A stretch of DNA of 64,000 bases from Rhizopus arrhizus (GCA_024220505.1 JAKZZE010000027.1:248001-312000); one strand, 5' to 3'. Positions 24,702 through 38,690 are shown, counted from the first letter of the stretch. Numbers and translations: made by a program. Notes: generated from the sequence alone by a model not told the origin.

Positions 24702-25725
24702 CCTCCTACTCTTTAATTTACAAAAAAAAAAATAAAAAAATATAAATGAAAATATGTATAAAAAAAGATAATTATTGTGAGTGTTGAAAATATGGAAAGG
24801 AAGGAAAATAGACAGATGGTTACACAGTCTGTAAGTGAAAAAAGAAGACGCAATGAAATTAATTTACAAGTCATTCTATAAACAACTCTTTATAAAAAAA
24901 TAAAAGTAAACATGATTCAGTTTGTAATAATGAAGACAGTATTTATATAAAGTAAATGAATGGATATTGACACAATTTATTCCTTTTTTTTTTTACTTTT
25001 TCTGTGTTTTAATTTTATAATTGATAGTGCTATTTATGAGCAGTGAGTATTGTAAATTGCCCTGAATGGTAGACTCAATTTTGACTAGCATGTGGTTGAT
25101 CGACTACGTTCTATTCCTTGCTCTCGGACGTGTAACTCTTTAGAGAGAGGATGAATGAAAAAGGGAAGCATGTGTTTAAATTAGTTAATCTGATTGGTTG
25201 AATCCTGTAGTAGTAACTCTGTAACAATAATTCATTAAAATGGACAAATAAACTATCTTTTTTTGTAACCAATAGCTCACACAAATTGCAAATCTCTTAA
25301 AGATTCAAATGTGCTTGGTTGAGGAATGTCTTTAGATACACAAAATTTTCGAGTAATCAAAGAGAAATAAATTTCGTCTATGAAAAATCAAGCTGGGTGA
25401 GATGGTTTTTCTGTTACAATGCTTGATAATTTTAAAATGACATTACAATAAGCTTACTGTGGCTCCTGATTATTATTATCATCCAGAAAATGTTTGTTCG
25501 GGATTTTCCAAACCAATCACCATTTCAAAATGCGTTCGTTACAAGTTTATTATTCTTTTTTGACAAAGAGAATTAAAGAAGTATCAGTTGTTGCAAAAAA
25601 AATAAAAAAAAGGCTAGTAGAAACTATAATATGTTCTAATAAAAATGCTTGTGAAGAAATCAAGGTAGTTTCCAAAGACATATGTTTTATATAATGTACT
25701 AAAGACTTGATATTTTTAAAGAGTC

Positions 25726-25774
<49 letters not shown>

Positions 25775-26196
25775 TTGCCAGTTCAGCATTTTTTGAACTT
25801 TTCATAGTGTGAACTTTAGATTGAAGACGGTTCTGTTTTGAATATTGACAATAAAGATGCTAAAAAATTACCCAAAGACGAAATAGAAGATTAAGTTTAG
25901 AAAATGAAAATAGCTTAAAAATGATACATCAAGTTTTATGTGAAAAAAACTGGTTGATTTGAATAGACTTTGTGTATCTCATTAGCTCTTTTTTCAAAGC
26001 TATCAATTTATCTATATTTTTCATTACAACTTATCCAAAGAGAGAAAGAGAGAGCCTGCATAGTATCGCTAAAAGGCTGGAAGAATTTTGTTAATTTTGT
26101 GAAGGCTCCGATATTGAACATAAAGTATCGAGTGTGAATTCAAAAGTAAGTAATCGACGGTGGTTATATCAGGGCTTGTGTTAATTTTATGTTTTA
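24702..26196. other. Intergenic region with a 43-base poly(T) tract
   Basis: AT-rich with no recognisable gene. A 66-codon frame at 25494-25694 is basic and unsupported. An uninterrupted T run occupies 25729-25771; it could be a microsatellite-like tract or the reversed poly(A) tail of a minus-strand retroelement insertion, but no LINE coding sequence is visible beside it. Confidence 0.55.
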
Positions 26197-27537
26197 TTAT
26201 TGTTTTCTAAAGAAACCCAAAGACCATCGACTTGATCTCTTTTCTTGCTTCTCTTGTTGTTGATCTTCATTGGAAGCATCTTTTTGTTTTTGTAATAAGG
26301 TATTTTGTTCTAAAAGTGATATTTGTTGAATTTTGACTTGTGAAGGCTCATAACCCTGAGTAGAAGCAATTTGAAACCATTCTTTAGCCACAGCCAAGTC
26401 TCTAGGAACTCCTTCACCGTGTAAAAACCTGTAGTGATATTCATTAGCACAGAATATAATAAATACTACTCATGCTTACATTTCACCAATCATATGTTGA
26501 GCATAAGGATAAGGTGTATCTGATTGATTAGAAGATGCAGCCTTTTGATAATATTCAAATGCTTTTTGATAATCTTGTTCCACTCCCCATCCATTTCTAT
26601 ACATATCTCCCAAACATACTTGACAGTAGGGTATATTAGTTGCTGTACCTGATGTACAACATTGGTATGCTCTTTCATAATCTTTTGCCACATTGCCTTG
26701 CCCGTTCATATAAACCGCCACTTGCTCCTCTAATGCCACACTAAATCCTTGTTTGGCGGATTGATCTAGCCATTTGAGAGCTTCTTTTGAATCTTGTTCA
26801 ATGCCTTTTCCCTTCAAATAAAGGTGTCCCACAATATATTGACAATATTTATCATTCGACAGTGCTCCTTCTTTAGCATATCGAAACGCACGCGTATCGT
26901 CTTTGGGTACATCCTCACTTCCTTCAAAAAAGCTGTAGGCTAAATCCACGATTGCTTGATTACTACCGCACTCAAACGCTCGTTCAAACCAGTGTACAGA
27001 CTCGCGTGGTTGATGGTACGAGTATCTATATCGATCACCATAAATCCTTCCTAATTCACACGCTGCCTCTCCTAATTTGCCTTCTGTCGCTGCATATTTC
27101 AAAAATGAAACACCTTTTTCTAAGTCTTGGCTAAAGCCAATCCCTTTTGTATACAAAAGGCCGGCTAAATAGCTTACGCAAACATTCTCTCTTGAATTGA
27201 TTATGGCAAGTCCACTTGTTTCACGGCTGGATGTAAATAAGCCAGAGACAAGATGTAAAGCACTTGAGAGTTGTTTATCGAATACACTGCGCGACCAAAT
27301 AGTAGATTCAATTTCATTCTTTGCAACGAGTGGATGATCATCCATGTACAAAATGCTTAGTTTTGTTTTTGCCTCCGTATCTTCTTGTTCGCTTGCCCTG
27401 GACCTTAAAAAGTTGAGTGCTTCGATAACAACGTCTAGGTCTTCTGAAGACTGAATAAAGTTAACGCATTGTATGAGTTTCAAGTCTTCTGGTATATTTT
27501 CTAATAACTGATGTCGTGGTTCTTCTTCAACCGTCAT
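26197..27537 (-). CDS. Sel1-like repeat (SLR) protein
   Basis: Two exons, 27537-26480 and 26428-26197, join in phase to 429 residues. After an N-terminal helical region (residues 1 to about 120) there are about seven Sel1 repeats of 36-40 residues, with A-x-x-x-LG-x-x-Y-x-x-G-x-G-V-x-x-D-x-x-x-A cores: for example YLAGLLYTKGIGFSQDLEKG, IVGHLYLKGKGIEQDSKEAL and CLGDMYRNGWGVEQDYQKAF. These solenoids mediate protein binding (as in Hrd3, Skt5/Chs4). The tail is Gln/Lys-rich and ends RSSRWSLGFFRKQ; no CaaX box and no signal peptide or TM segment, so it is not a full Hrd3 or a prenylated Chs4. The particular partner cannot be told. Confidence 0.82.
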
Positions 27538-27622
27538 CTTACAGAGGAAAAAGATTTATATATGCTTAATATAAACTGAGGTTTAAATAAATGTATAAAA
27601 AAAAGTTTTTTTTTTGGCATGT

Positions 27623-29195
<1,573 letters not shown>

Positions 29196-30302
29196 CTAAT
29201 TATAGTATAAGTAAGCAAAAATAAATGAGCCTGATATTATTATTTACTGTAAAGAAAATAAAGCTAAAAAGTAAAATGGGAGAAAAAGAGAAAGGGCTAC
29301 ACATCAGATACACATACAAAAAATTTGATCTATAAAAACCTAGGTTGAACACAGCATAAGAAGCGCTGATGTCATAATTACATCATAATTTCTTTTTTAG
29401 GATACTCGGATGTCGAAAAGAGAATATCCGAAAGTGCAACATGTTACACTCGCACTGTGCAATTTTTCCCGCTCGAGACTTTATAGAAAACTCTATTAGT
29501 AGTCCCTGTACCTAAAGTTCATTGGCCAATAAGAATTTAAATAAACCAGCTGAATTAAGCTGTCAGCGATTCTATAATATTAAAAGAATCCAAAACAGCC
29601 CTCATTGCAATCTTTTTTAGTCCTCACAACATCCATCTACTAAACAATTGGTAATACTAAAAATACTACAGATGGCAATGATCAGAAAAACCAATACAAT
29701 TGTCGTGTAATTTTTTCTCGCGTATACAATAGACTATACCTTCTTAAACAAATTATTTCAACTTGTTCTGACGCAAACTAAATAAAACGCGAAGCTGACG
29801 ATATGTTTACTTCTTTTTGTATTATATGTAAACTAGTAATTTTCTTTACTTTGTAATGCAGTTCATTCAGCTTGTTTTAAAGTTAACCAAATAGTAAAAT
29901 TTTATCTTAATGATAGCTTCAATGTTTCGCGACATGCTCGGATCCAATAAAGCAAGGTATCCAAGAGAAAATCTAGGCCATTATATTGATCCTGATGTAA
30001 AGAAAGCTCACAATATGTCAAATAAAATCATGCAAAAAACTGGACTTCATCTGTGACTCAAAATAATGATCACTAATGATGCACCCGCAAATGAATCGTC
30101 TGAAGCAGACATCAGCCTTGTAAAACTGAGCATCTCTTTTTAATTGATGTCGCTGATAAGTTTAAGAAAAAAATTAAAAATCGGCCTTTTGAAAGATAAA
30201 TTACTAATGTTTTCTAGTCGTCTAGAAAATCGCGAAAATCATTTGCTTGTGTTGTATAGTTTTTAAACAATTGCACATATTCTTCATCAACTTTAATTCA
30301 TA
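29196..30302. other. Intergenic region upstream of HOG1
   Basis: AT-rich. Contains a partial CRE-like/palindromic stretch (gctgatgtcataattacatcataatt, about 29367-29392) in the HOG1 upstream region. A 48-codon frame at about 29911-30055 (MIASMFRDMLGSNKARYPRE...) has no recognisable relation. No gene supported. Confidence 0.5.
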
Positions 30303-31065
30303 TTAAAACAATGTGTCTTCATCACGAAGGTATTCTCCCACATCGGCTTGATGGAAAACAATAATATCCGTAGGTTGAAGTCTTTTCATATCCACTGTAG
30401 ATCTTGCAGTTACACCAAATCCCTAATTAATAAATAGTCAATTCAACATCTCTCTATTTGTTATAAATGTATAATTTACTAGTGGTGAATCAGACATTGA
30501 GAGGATCACTACACCAGTATGTTCAGGTGTATCATCAGTAATTCTACCCAAGTGAGCCTTGACAATATGATTACCATATAAGAAAGGCATTTCGCCATTT
30601 GGCTTAATCCAAATCTTGTACTATGTAGCTTTTTAGTTCCAACATCCATACCCACATTTGTTTTATTGTACCTTTGCATATTGTGCCAAGTAATCAAGTG
30701 CTGTAATATGTAATTTAAACTTTCCAGTCTTTGTGAATTTACCAAAACAAACACCAAGTGAAGCAAGTTGATCACGTCCTACACTCACTGCCATACGTAC
30801 CATAGATTCACTGCAGTAGTGTCAATATATATTTCTACAGAATAATTGTATTCAGATACCTGAGGTAATATACTTTATTCTTCTGAAGACGGAAACAATA
30901 TGTTTCGTCAGGTCTGTCAATCAAATGTTTAATGTTGGCGCCAATACTATATATATCTGTTTAGCTGTTTATTTTGTTTGTTCTTTCTGTAGAATATTTC
31001 TTATTTTACTATTTTGCAAGTTTTTCAAAAAGAGTTGTAGTTTCCTCTGGAGTTAAAGGACGCAT
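30303..31065 (-). CDS. NIP7: 60S ribosome biogenesis protein Nip7
   Basis: Needed for 27S pre-rRNA processing and 60S assembly. The gene is split into five small exons, so no long open frame marks it. Exon 1 (31065-31010) reads [18 protein letters not shown] and splices at a TA|gtaaaa donor to exon 2 (from 30946), giving [20 protein letters not shown]. Then [80 protein letters not shown] and the PUA-domain end [20 protein letters not shown], then [19 protein letters not shown] to the TAA at 30305-30303. All junctions keep phase. Length is about 180 residues, identical to yeast and human Nip7. Confidence 0.95.
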
Positions 31066-31310
31066 GATGTACTTGTGTCTATATTTATGTCTATATGCGT
31101 TGTCAAGGAAAAAGAAACAAACCCAAAAATTCAAAATAAAGAATCATGAAACAAGCCACTGTGACCTTAGGTTTATGCAACAGTTTTGAATTTTTGGCAG
31201 ATATTGACCTTAATTTTTAAAAAATAAAATTTATTTTTATTTTACATCAAGTGTTAAAAGATAGCTGATAATATGAATCTTGAGTACCTACCGCTCAGTG
31301 AACAACTTTA
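31066..31310. other. Upstream region of NIP7
   Basis: AT-rich 5' flank of the minus-strand NIP7 gene. A plus-strand 71-codon frame across 30974-31189 is a shadow of NIP7 exon 1 and its flank. Confidence 0.5.
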
Positions 31311-31319
31311 TAGCGAATA

Positions 31320-31980
31320 GATAACTGGGAAATAATGACCAGCTTAATGTCAATCATGAGAACGAAGTGCCATGGAAATTGACGCTGTCACAATTTTTTC
31401 ACGAATCTTCAGACTTTGTGGAAATGAGGAGGAGCCTAAAGAAGATGAGCGCAACCATGAAAAAAACTGCTGGCATCGCCATTTAATTTAAAATTGAAGT
31501 ATTCTTTAATGCCCATACCAGTAAGAACAATTTAAATGGGGACAGGACTACATATCGTAGTTACAGTGAAGATCGAATTGCCCTTTCCCTGCTACTGTCA
31601 CTGAGCACAATTCAATAAAAACTGCTACTGCTGACGTCGGTATCATCATAAGTTATGCGTATCGTTTTAAAAACAATAGGAAGAGTATGATACAGTTTCT
31701 CCAAGTAAAAAAAGAGGATCTAGTAAGGGTACCATGTCCAGTATGAAGCAATGATATTCATTTATCATTGCAATTGTTAACCATTATGCATGAATGGCTT
31801 TAAATAAATTAAAGTACAAACTTCTGGCTGAATTCCCCGACCTCACGATTAGCAAAGCTACGTTTTATAGCCATATTCGCAAATGATGTGCATTAAATTA
31901 CAAGATGTTGGAAAAAAGAAATTCTGAGAAGGTAAAATTTAAACAAAAACAATAGTATTCCAATAGATGTCAGATAAAGA
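31320..31980 (+). pseudogene. Decayed N-terminal part of a DDE transposase
   Basis: Conceptual translation of the plus strand, crossing several stops and frame breaks, gives segments like SPSKKRGSSKGTMSS, IIAIVNHYA, LLAEFPDLTISKATFYSHIR and a basic stretch, NYKMLEKRNSEKVKFKQKQ. The order (basic linker, then a helix-turn-helix 'SKATFYSHIRK'-type segment) resembles the DNA-binding half of Tc1/mariner-like transposases common in Mucorales. There is no catalytic domain nearby, so it is a fragment. The comparable C-terminal half of such an element occurs at 53860-54382 but is not adjacent. Assignment is by pattern and moderately uncertain. Confidence 0.5.
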
Positions 31981-32252
31981 CATGGTTTTCAAAAAAAAAA
32001 AAAAAGCAATTTTTTCCAACACCTGCTGAGCATTCAGTAGAATTCATTTCTTATGTTCTTTCGGTATTAAATACAACTTATTCTAGAATGATATTTAAGG
32101 AGATAAAAGCTCTCTTTTTATATATATCGTACAACAAAATGGCAGCATCCTGTTCCTCCCTTTTTAAGAAAAAAAAAAAAATAGATTCAAAAGGAGAATA
32201 TTAAAGACTTTTATGTTCACTTTGTTATGCACAAATAAAAATAAATTAGAAA

Positions 32253-34050
32253 TTAAGAGGAAAGAGTGGATATAGGCGTCGGGAGATAGCTACTAGTGCG
32301 ATTTGGATTAATGCTTAATTTTGCTGCTCCTTCTTGCTTTGATAGGAGTTGTAAGAGCTTTCCGTTATTTTTAGCTTGCACGAATTCTTCATAAGTCTAA
32401 TGCAAATTGACTTTTAATACATGAAAGCTCCTTATAATAATAACTTACGCATTTATAAGAACCGCCCATAAATATTTGAGGTAGAGCACGGGATTTGGTA
32501 TTTTGTTTTCTCATGTGCTGTAGAGCAAGTTCACTTTTTGCGACATCAATCACTTTAAACTTTATATCTTGTATTTCAAGTGTCTTGACAATATCTTCTT
32601 CTTGTTGCTTTAGCTTTGGATTATTCGAAATACTAGAGGTATAAATGTGCACCTCTTTAGGATCACGAGGTGAGAGATCGACAGATTGAGATGCCTCAGG
32701 AGCAGGCCACTTGAACTTTGAACTGGGTCCACCTGTCTTGCGCAGCTTAGGGACCAATATTTTACTGTTTTCACCGCTTAATTGCTGTATCTCTGATTGC
32801 TGACCTTGTCTCATAACTGAGATTTGTTCTTGGTGACTCTGCTGTAAATGAGCAACTTCGATTGAATGATTATGTTCGTACTGTTCAAATTCATACAATA
32901 TTTTGCTCACTTCATCATCCACAGTTGTTTTAGCTTGACTTTCGGCCTGATTGAGTCTTTGATTTAAAAGAGACACGTCCTTTTCATATCTCAGCTGGAG
33001 TTTGTTCAGGTTTTGTGCCTGACTTTGTTCAAGGTTTCGAATTGCAGATTCATGACTTTGCTTTAGTTTTTCCAAACTCTTGTCCTTTTCTGCCATGGCT
33101 TTAGCATGTGATTCAAGTATGGCTTCGTGTTTTTGTTTTTGAGCCTATTATTTACATTAGATTCTTTCTTTTTTTTCATTTAAGTCCATATTATAGTTTA
33201 CTTCAAGCTGATGGTTTAATTCTTCCAATTTTTGCATCAACATACGATCTTGTTCAAGATCCATTGTCAATCGATTTAGTCTCTGCTTCTGTTCTTGATC
33301 CTTTGAAACCCCTGACTTTGGCTTTCTATCCCTTCTGTTGAGCTGCGATCGAAGTTCGGCTAATTCATTTTCTTTTTCACCTAAACGTTCCATAACTGCT
33401 TTATTCTATTTACCAGTTATTAAGAGCATGTAATATCTAAACAATGACTTACCGTTTCTTTTAGCTCATCCAATTGAGAAGTTACTTGAGCTAAGGCAGG
33501 TTTGACCAATTCCGCTCTTTCGTTTTCAAATTGTATCTGAAGAGTTTCCAGTTCGCATTCCTTTTCTTTAATCAACTTGTCTTTTTCAGCCAATAAGTGG
33601 GCAGTCTGATCTTCTTGCTGAATCAATTCAAGCGTTTCCTTGAGTGCTTGCATCTCCTTCTTTATTTCTTCTAGTTGTGTTTCTTTGGCTGCTAACTCAG
33701 ACAGTGTTTGCTTATGTTGGGTCTCGATTTCTTGAGCTTTATTGGTTGTTGTCAATTGATTTTTGAGTTGTTCAAGTTCTGATTTTTGCTTCGCAATCAT
33801 GTCCAAATGCTCCATGTTCTGATATGAGTGAGTAAGTCTTTTCCAGAGTGTGCATCTGTATTTTACCTTTGATTTTAGTTCTTGGTATTCTTGCTTGATT
33901 TGTGTTACAGATGAGTGGCTTTTAATGCTTACAGATCTTCGGGTCGATCCTTTTTTTAGCGTTAGAAATAGTATCTAAAAATACCTTGACTATTTACCTT
34001 CACTAGATGTCTTTTGACTCACTTTTTTTCTTGATCCTAAGCAAGGCATA
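32253..34050 (-). CDS. Coiled-coil protein with C-terminal SH3BGRL/glutaredoxin-like domain
   Basis: Start MPCLGSRKKVSQKTSSEG at 34050. Further exons: TRRSVSIKSHSSVTQIKQEY; NMEHLDMIAKQKSELEQLKN... (33821-about 33451); NKAVMERLGEKENELAELRS; and the main exon from about 33150, which I entered through a 57-base intron (donor after NHQLE) that removes an in-frame stop. Residues about 50-400 are Glu/Lys/Gln/Leu heptads, a long coiled coil. The C-terminal 110 residues, starting after a Pro-rich linker (SSKFKWPAPEASQ), read VHIYTSSISNNPKLKQQEED, KFKVIDVAKSELALQHMRK, ALPQIFMGGSYKC and TYEEFVQAKNNGKLLQLL: the thioredoxin-fold pattern of SH3BGRL proteins, which lack the CxxC redox site. The tail is Ser/Thr-rich, ending PTPISTLSS. 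A scaffold role is inferred. Confidence 0.75.
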
Positions 34051-34315
34051 TTGTTAACAAAAAAAAAAAAAAAAAGAATAAAGAATAAAGAAGAATCAAA
34101 GGGGAGTTTACCGAAACTTATTGTATTTATGGTGTACTTCTCCCCTTCGTTATAGGAGCAAACATGTGTATGCAATAGTTAGAGACAAAGAATAGTTCCA
34201 AACCAAAATAAACACAGCCTCTTTTTATCAGGGACTTTTGTCCCTTCTTTTATTCCCCTTTTTTTATTTTGTCAAAGTATAAAAAATTTATTGTAAAGTA
34301 CGTATACACACGATT

Positions 34316-36309
34316 CTATCGTTGATTTAATACATAACGAAGATAAAGTTCATCTACAAAATGAGCATGTCTATACACGCACATAAAACCAATGAGTTTT
34401 CAGTATCATTTTTTTTTTTTTTTGAATTACCTTATTCCAGGAGGTCTCACTTGTTTAAAGTTTTCTAGTGCTTCAGCTACAGAAACATTCAGCCTTTCAA
34501 TCATATAACAACAAATAAAGAAACCAGTTCTATTAAATCCATAATGACAGTGAACAGCCACTTGTCCATTCGGGATTCTTGCCCAGCAAGCATCAGCAAT
34601 CTCTATAAACTTGGACACCTCTTCTCGTGTCGGCGGAATTTTGCTGACCGTTTTAAATTTAATGTATTCAATACGTGAATGTTCGAAATCACTAGAACGA
34701 TAGGGTGGCGTATCGTTTGAGATGTCAATAATAAATCGAATCTCAGGATATTTGGCGATCAAGGCAGATGGACAGTGGTTTGTGTCTGTTTGACGCATCA
34801 CTTTCATGGCTCGAAATAAAGATGGTTCAATTGGTCTTTCTGTGATGTTTGCTACGCTAACCCACTTTTTTATTAGTTAGTACACATCTCACTTACTTTT
34901 TTTTAATGTCTTTAATTTTTACCTTTTTATAGTTTTTTAGATCCCATTTATTCTCATTTTTTGTTTTATGTAATATTTGCCATGCACCACTTAAAGTATT
35001 CAATCCACATTGATGGATCAAAAAGTCAGAAATAACAGGATTAACAAGCTCCGGACGCACAATCATTGGCACATGGCTTACACGAGGAATAATGTGAGGG
35101 ACAGGTACACGCTTGTCTTCAGTGCCTTGTATTAAATGATCACGAATGATATTCATCTCTCCTGGAGGTGTTATCTGATCCTTTTCACCACCAATTAAAA
35201 GCACACCCATATTTAATTGAGCATAAACTTCTTTACTAGGAAGTTTGGCACCAGCTATAAATCGTTTATAAACCGATGTCTTACTTTGCAAGTTCCAGCG
35301 CAATTGACTATCAGATAGAATCAGTACTCGTGCTCTTTTATATTATTTAAGCTTACTTTTTTCGAATTGTTTCATCCTGCTCATCACCCAAGAATCGATT
35401 GACACTATTTGAATACAAAAGACCCTTTCGATCTGCTGTTCGAAAACAATCAAATAACCAATTGGGAACCCATTTTATTTTATGCTGATTTTTGAGTTGA
35501 TGTTCATCTACATATGCTTTAGGTGATATGAGAACGATTCCAGATAAACGGGCTTGAATGTTTGGGCAAGTAGCGACAAAAGAAGCAATGGAACAACCAT
35601 AAGAATGTGCAACAATAACAGTTTGAGGATGTTTATATCGATCTGTTAATAACTCTCTAATGTCTTGTACCAAAGCATCTGTTGTATAAGCGTTCCAACT
35701 TTTAAATATATTAGCTTTATGTGTTTTCATTTGTGTTTAGTATTTACTCATCGATTACTCCACTTTTACCACATCCCAATAAGTCAATAGCCAGGATATG
35801 TGCGGTTTGTGAAAAATACTCAATCTGACGCTGCCATTGTGATACCTAAAGGTTTGTTTTTAATGCTTTTGTGTATTCTTTTTGTATGTATTTCCACGTT
35901 ACTTGTCCACCCAATCCATGGATAAACACAATTAAAGGGACTCGACTACCTAATTCATGAATAATATGTACAATACGAAGTCTATGTCCGTGAATATCTA
36001 CAAATTGTGTATTTTCTGCAATGATCTGTGGTTCCTCTATCAAGCATTATTAGCTTTTTTGGTGTTACTTTATAGTATTTTTATTACTGTACTTTCATTT
36101 AATAATTCACGTTCAAACAAAGCCTCTTTAACATTTCTCTTACAAATTAGAAAACGGATTCTTTCTGATAAGCCGATTTCTTTTTTGGAATAATAATGAT
36201 ACACAAAAAGAGTCGCTGCACTGAGTAAAGCAAGAGAAGTTGATGTTGTTATTGCTGTTTTTGTTGTGTTTATTTGCAGATTATGTATAAGTGATTCAAT
36301 TGTTTTCAT
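34316..36309 (-). CDS. Membrane-anchored alpha/beta-hydrolase fused to a dual-specificity phosphatase
   Basis: Start MKTIESLIHNLQINTTKTAI at 36309, then one TM-like segment (about residues 18-38, SLALLSAATLFVYHYY). Exons then give an alpha/beta-hydrolase: VDIHGHRLRIVHIIHELGSR, VPLIVFIHGLGGQ (oxyanion HG), HILAIDLLGCGKSG, VIVAHSYGCSIASFVA (nucleophile elbow G/A-H-S-Y-G), NMGVLLIGGEKDQITPPGE (acid region) and HIIPRVSHVPMIVRPE (catalytic His). After a linker with ILHKTKNENKWDLKNYKKW a phosphatase follows: VSVANITERPIEPSLFRAMK, then AVHCHYGFNRTGFFICCYMI (C-x5-R). A last small exon, skipped if one stops at the TAA at 34427, adds RHAHFVDELYLRYVLNQR. About 560 residues. Both active sites look intact; substrates are unknown. 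Confidence 0.82.
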
Positions 36310-36437
36310 TTAATAAATAAAAAAAAAGAAAAAAAAAAGGATGAGTGAATGAAAAGCTCTTCAAAAAATGGTCACAACTTGTCATTTTTCTTGGGATTCA
36401 TGCAATTTTCGCTCTTTTTTTTTATCTTTTAGAAAAA
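36310..36437. promoter_or_regulatory. 128 bp divergent spacer, hydrolase-phosphatase / HOP2
   Basis: Shared upstream DNA between two start codons (36309 minus, 36438 plus). Contains A runs (36318-36340) and a ctttttttttatctttta pyrimidine stretch directly before the HOP2 ATG. No meiosis-specific element was recognised. Confidence 0.4.
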
Positions 36438-37362
36438 ATGTCAAAAAAAAAGACTGCGAGCAGTAGTAATAAAGAACAAGGTATAAATCACACATGAAGT
36501 ACTCGTTTTCTTCTACAGTTCACTCATATTAAGTAGAAAAAGAGGTTTTTGAATATATGAAAAAGGTCAACCGACCTTACAGTGCAAGTAAATAAACCTA
36601 ATACAAAAATAAAATAACAACTGATTAAATTAAAGCCGATGTATTTAATAATTTGCATGGAACATATTCAAAATCACAAATTGTGAAAGCTTTAGATAAA
36701 CTGGTTAAAGATGAACAACTGATATCCAAAGTATACGGAAAATCGACTATTTACTCAATAAAGCAACACAGAACAGAAGAAGATGAAGGGGATAACAATG
36801 AAATAAGGTCGGACATCGATAAATTGACAGAAAAATTAAATGAAATTAAAAATGAAAATAAAAAATTTGAAGAAGGTAAATTTCACTAATAAATACATAT
36901 GTGTATGTATATATTCACTTATTCCATATAGAACTTGCCAACCTTAAAAATGAACCGACTACAAAGGAGGCCATCAATCTATTTGAGAAATATAAAGAAG
37001 ATGTAAGATTATATGCGCTTAAATTATACATAAAAATTTATATTTCTATTATAGAACGAAAAGTTAAAAGAAAGACTTGATAAGCTTACAAATGGCTCAG
37101 TACTTATTCTACCAGAAAAAAGAAAAAGGGTTGATGAAGAATTTGAGTTTAATAGAAACATGTGGAAAAAGAGACGTAAACTGGTAAGCAAAAAAAAAAA
37201 AAAAAAAAAAAAAAAGCTTATTAGTTATCGATAACAAAACAGTTTCGAACCATTTTCAATACTGTTACTGAGCATTTACCTGGTAATCCAAATGAATTCA
37301 AAGAAAGGTTGGGCATAGAAGAAGACAAGATACCATTTGAAAAAGATCCTTTGGACATTTGA
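36438..37362 (+). CDS. HOP2: Meiotic recombination protein Hop2 (PSMC3IP/TBPIP)
   Basis: Partner of Mnd1 that stimulates Dmc1/Rad51 strand invasion. Six exons (36438-36480; about 36530-36588; about 36634-36875; about 36933-37001; about 37055-37182; about 37242-37362) join in phase. N-terminal winged helix: VEKEVFEYMKKVNRPYSATD, VFNNLHGTYSKSQIVKALDK, LVKDEQLISKVYGKSTIYSI. Then a coiled coil (DIDKLTEKLNEIKNENKKFE, LANLKNEPTTKEAINLFEKY) and the C-terminal cap (WKKRRKLFRTIFNTVTEHLP, EFKERLGIEEDK). About 215 residues, as in other eukaryotes (216-226). Presence of a meiosis gene in an intact state fits a sexual (zygospore) cycle. Confidence 0.93.
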
Positions 37363-38690
37363 ATTTCTACAGAACATCAAGAAGAGCTTTCTTTTTTTTT
37401 GTTACAGAGTACCTATCTAGTCAATGTCCAGAAAAAAGCACCCTATAGATTGCAGAATTCAATAAACTAATTTAATCTGATCTATATTTATGTAATGCTC
37501 TCAAGAAATAGTGCAAATTGTGTGCGCACCTTTCAAAAATTTGAGGGTGATGTCTTTATAAGGAAAGTTTCTTGTAAGTATTAAAGCGAATTACTTGTCT
37601 TTTTTTCCAGGAAAACATAACTGCGGCAGTAAGCTCCAAGCTCTGTTTCGTTGCTATTGAACAAATGATTGTCATGTACTTTCTTAAATTGGAAACATTG
37701 AAAGGAATCAAACTTTACTTCATTAAAGCCTATAATATAAACTTGTATTCTTGGTCAATACTCTATTTTATTTTGATAACAGCCTGTTAATATTCCGGCT
37801 TAAAAAAAAGGATCAACTTAAAGATGAACAGTTTGCAATTTAACCTAATATACATACAATAAAGAAAAACTTCATTATCTGATGTGTCTCAGATAAAAAA
37901 CAATAAAAAGACTAACTCAATATGCTCCCCATTTCTTCTCTAGTCTCAACTTCCTTTGATGCAATATTTGGTGACCTTGCATCGTGTTTTATAATAGAAA
38001 TGAGTTCATTTTATAATCCTAAAGTCATGATTCTAAATAGTTTATCTCAACTTACATACCTTGATATTACAAACGATGTATCAATATCACCACACAACCA
38101 GAACTCATGCAGAATATAAAACGTATGCCGATTATATTTGGCTTAAATTAAATACTCTTTGGTGATATATGTTAACGGACAGAAAGATTGCCTATGAAGA
38201 GATTTAGAAGGAAAGTATAAATATATTTTGAGATAATTTATTAAATTTCACAATCTTTCCGTCTTTGAGGTTGGTCATTATTTTTACAAAGTTTCTGGAT
38301 CCATCATTTGTTGAATCCTTGTTTATGGTTAACGGATGTATTCATAAAAAACTTTAATAAAAGTCATACACTAAGATTATAGGATTTTTGACCAGAGCTT
38401 AACGTTTAATTTTTCAATGCGTTCACAATAAATCCAAAATGGGATTTTTAGATCAAATTTTCACTATAAAAAAGTTATTACTCAAAAAAAAATAAGTTTT
38501 TTTTGCTCTGTTTTCCTAAGCTTAGTTGACGCCAAATGTAAAGAGTTATTCGTTTGGACACTAATTTCAATGGTATTACAGTATGTCCAGCCTTGTTCAC
38601 CAATGATCACTCTTATAATAACACATGTTGAAAGTCGCTTTTGGTAAAAGATGTATATGACTTTAATGTCATCGATGGTAAGCTTACTCT
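37363..38690. other. AT-rich intergenic region downstream of HOP2
   Basis: No gene seen; a 65-codon frame at 37922-38119 is unsupported. Several T/A runs. It grades into the LINE remnant from about 38700. Confidence 0.5.

Noticed and set aside
24900..25260. Possible tRNA or snoRNA in the GC-richer part near 25040-25160
   Set aside because: No B-box (GTTCGANTC) and no cloverleaf could be formed by eye.
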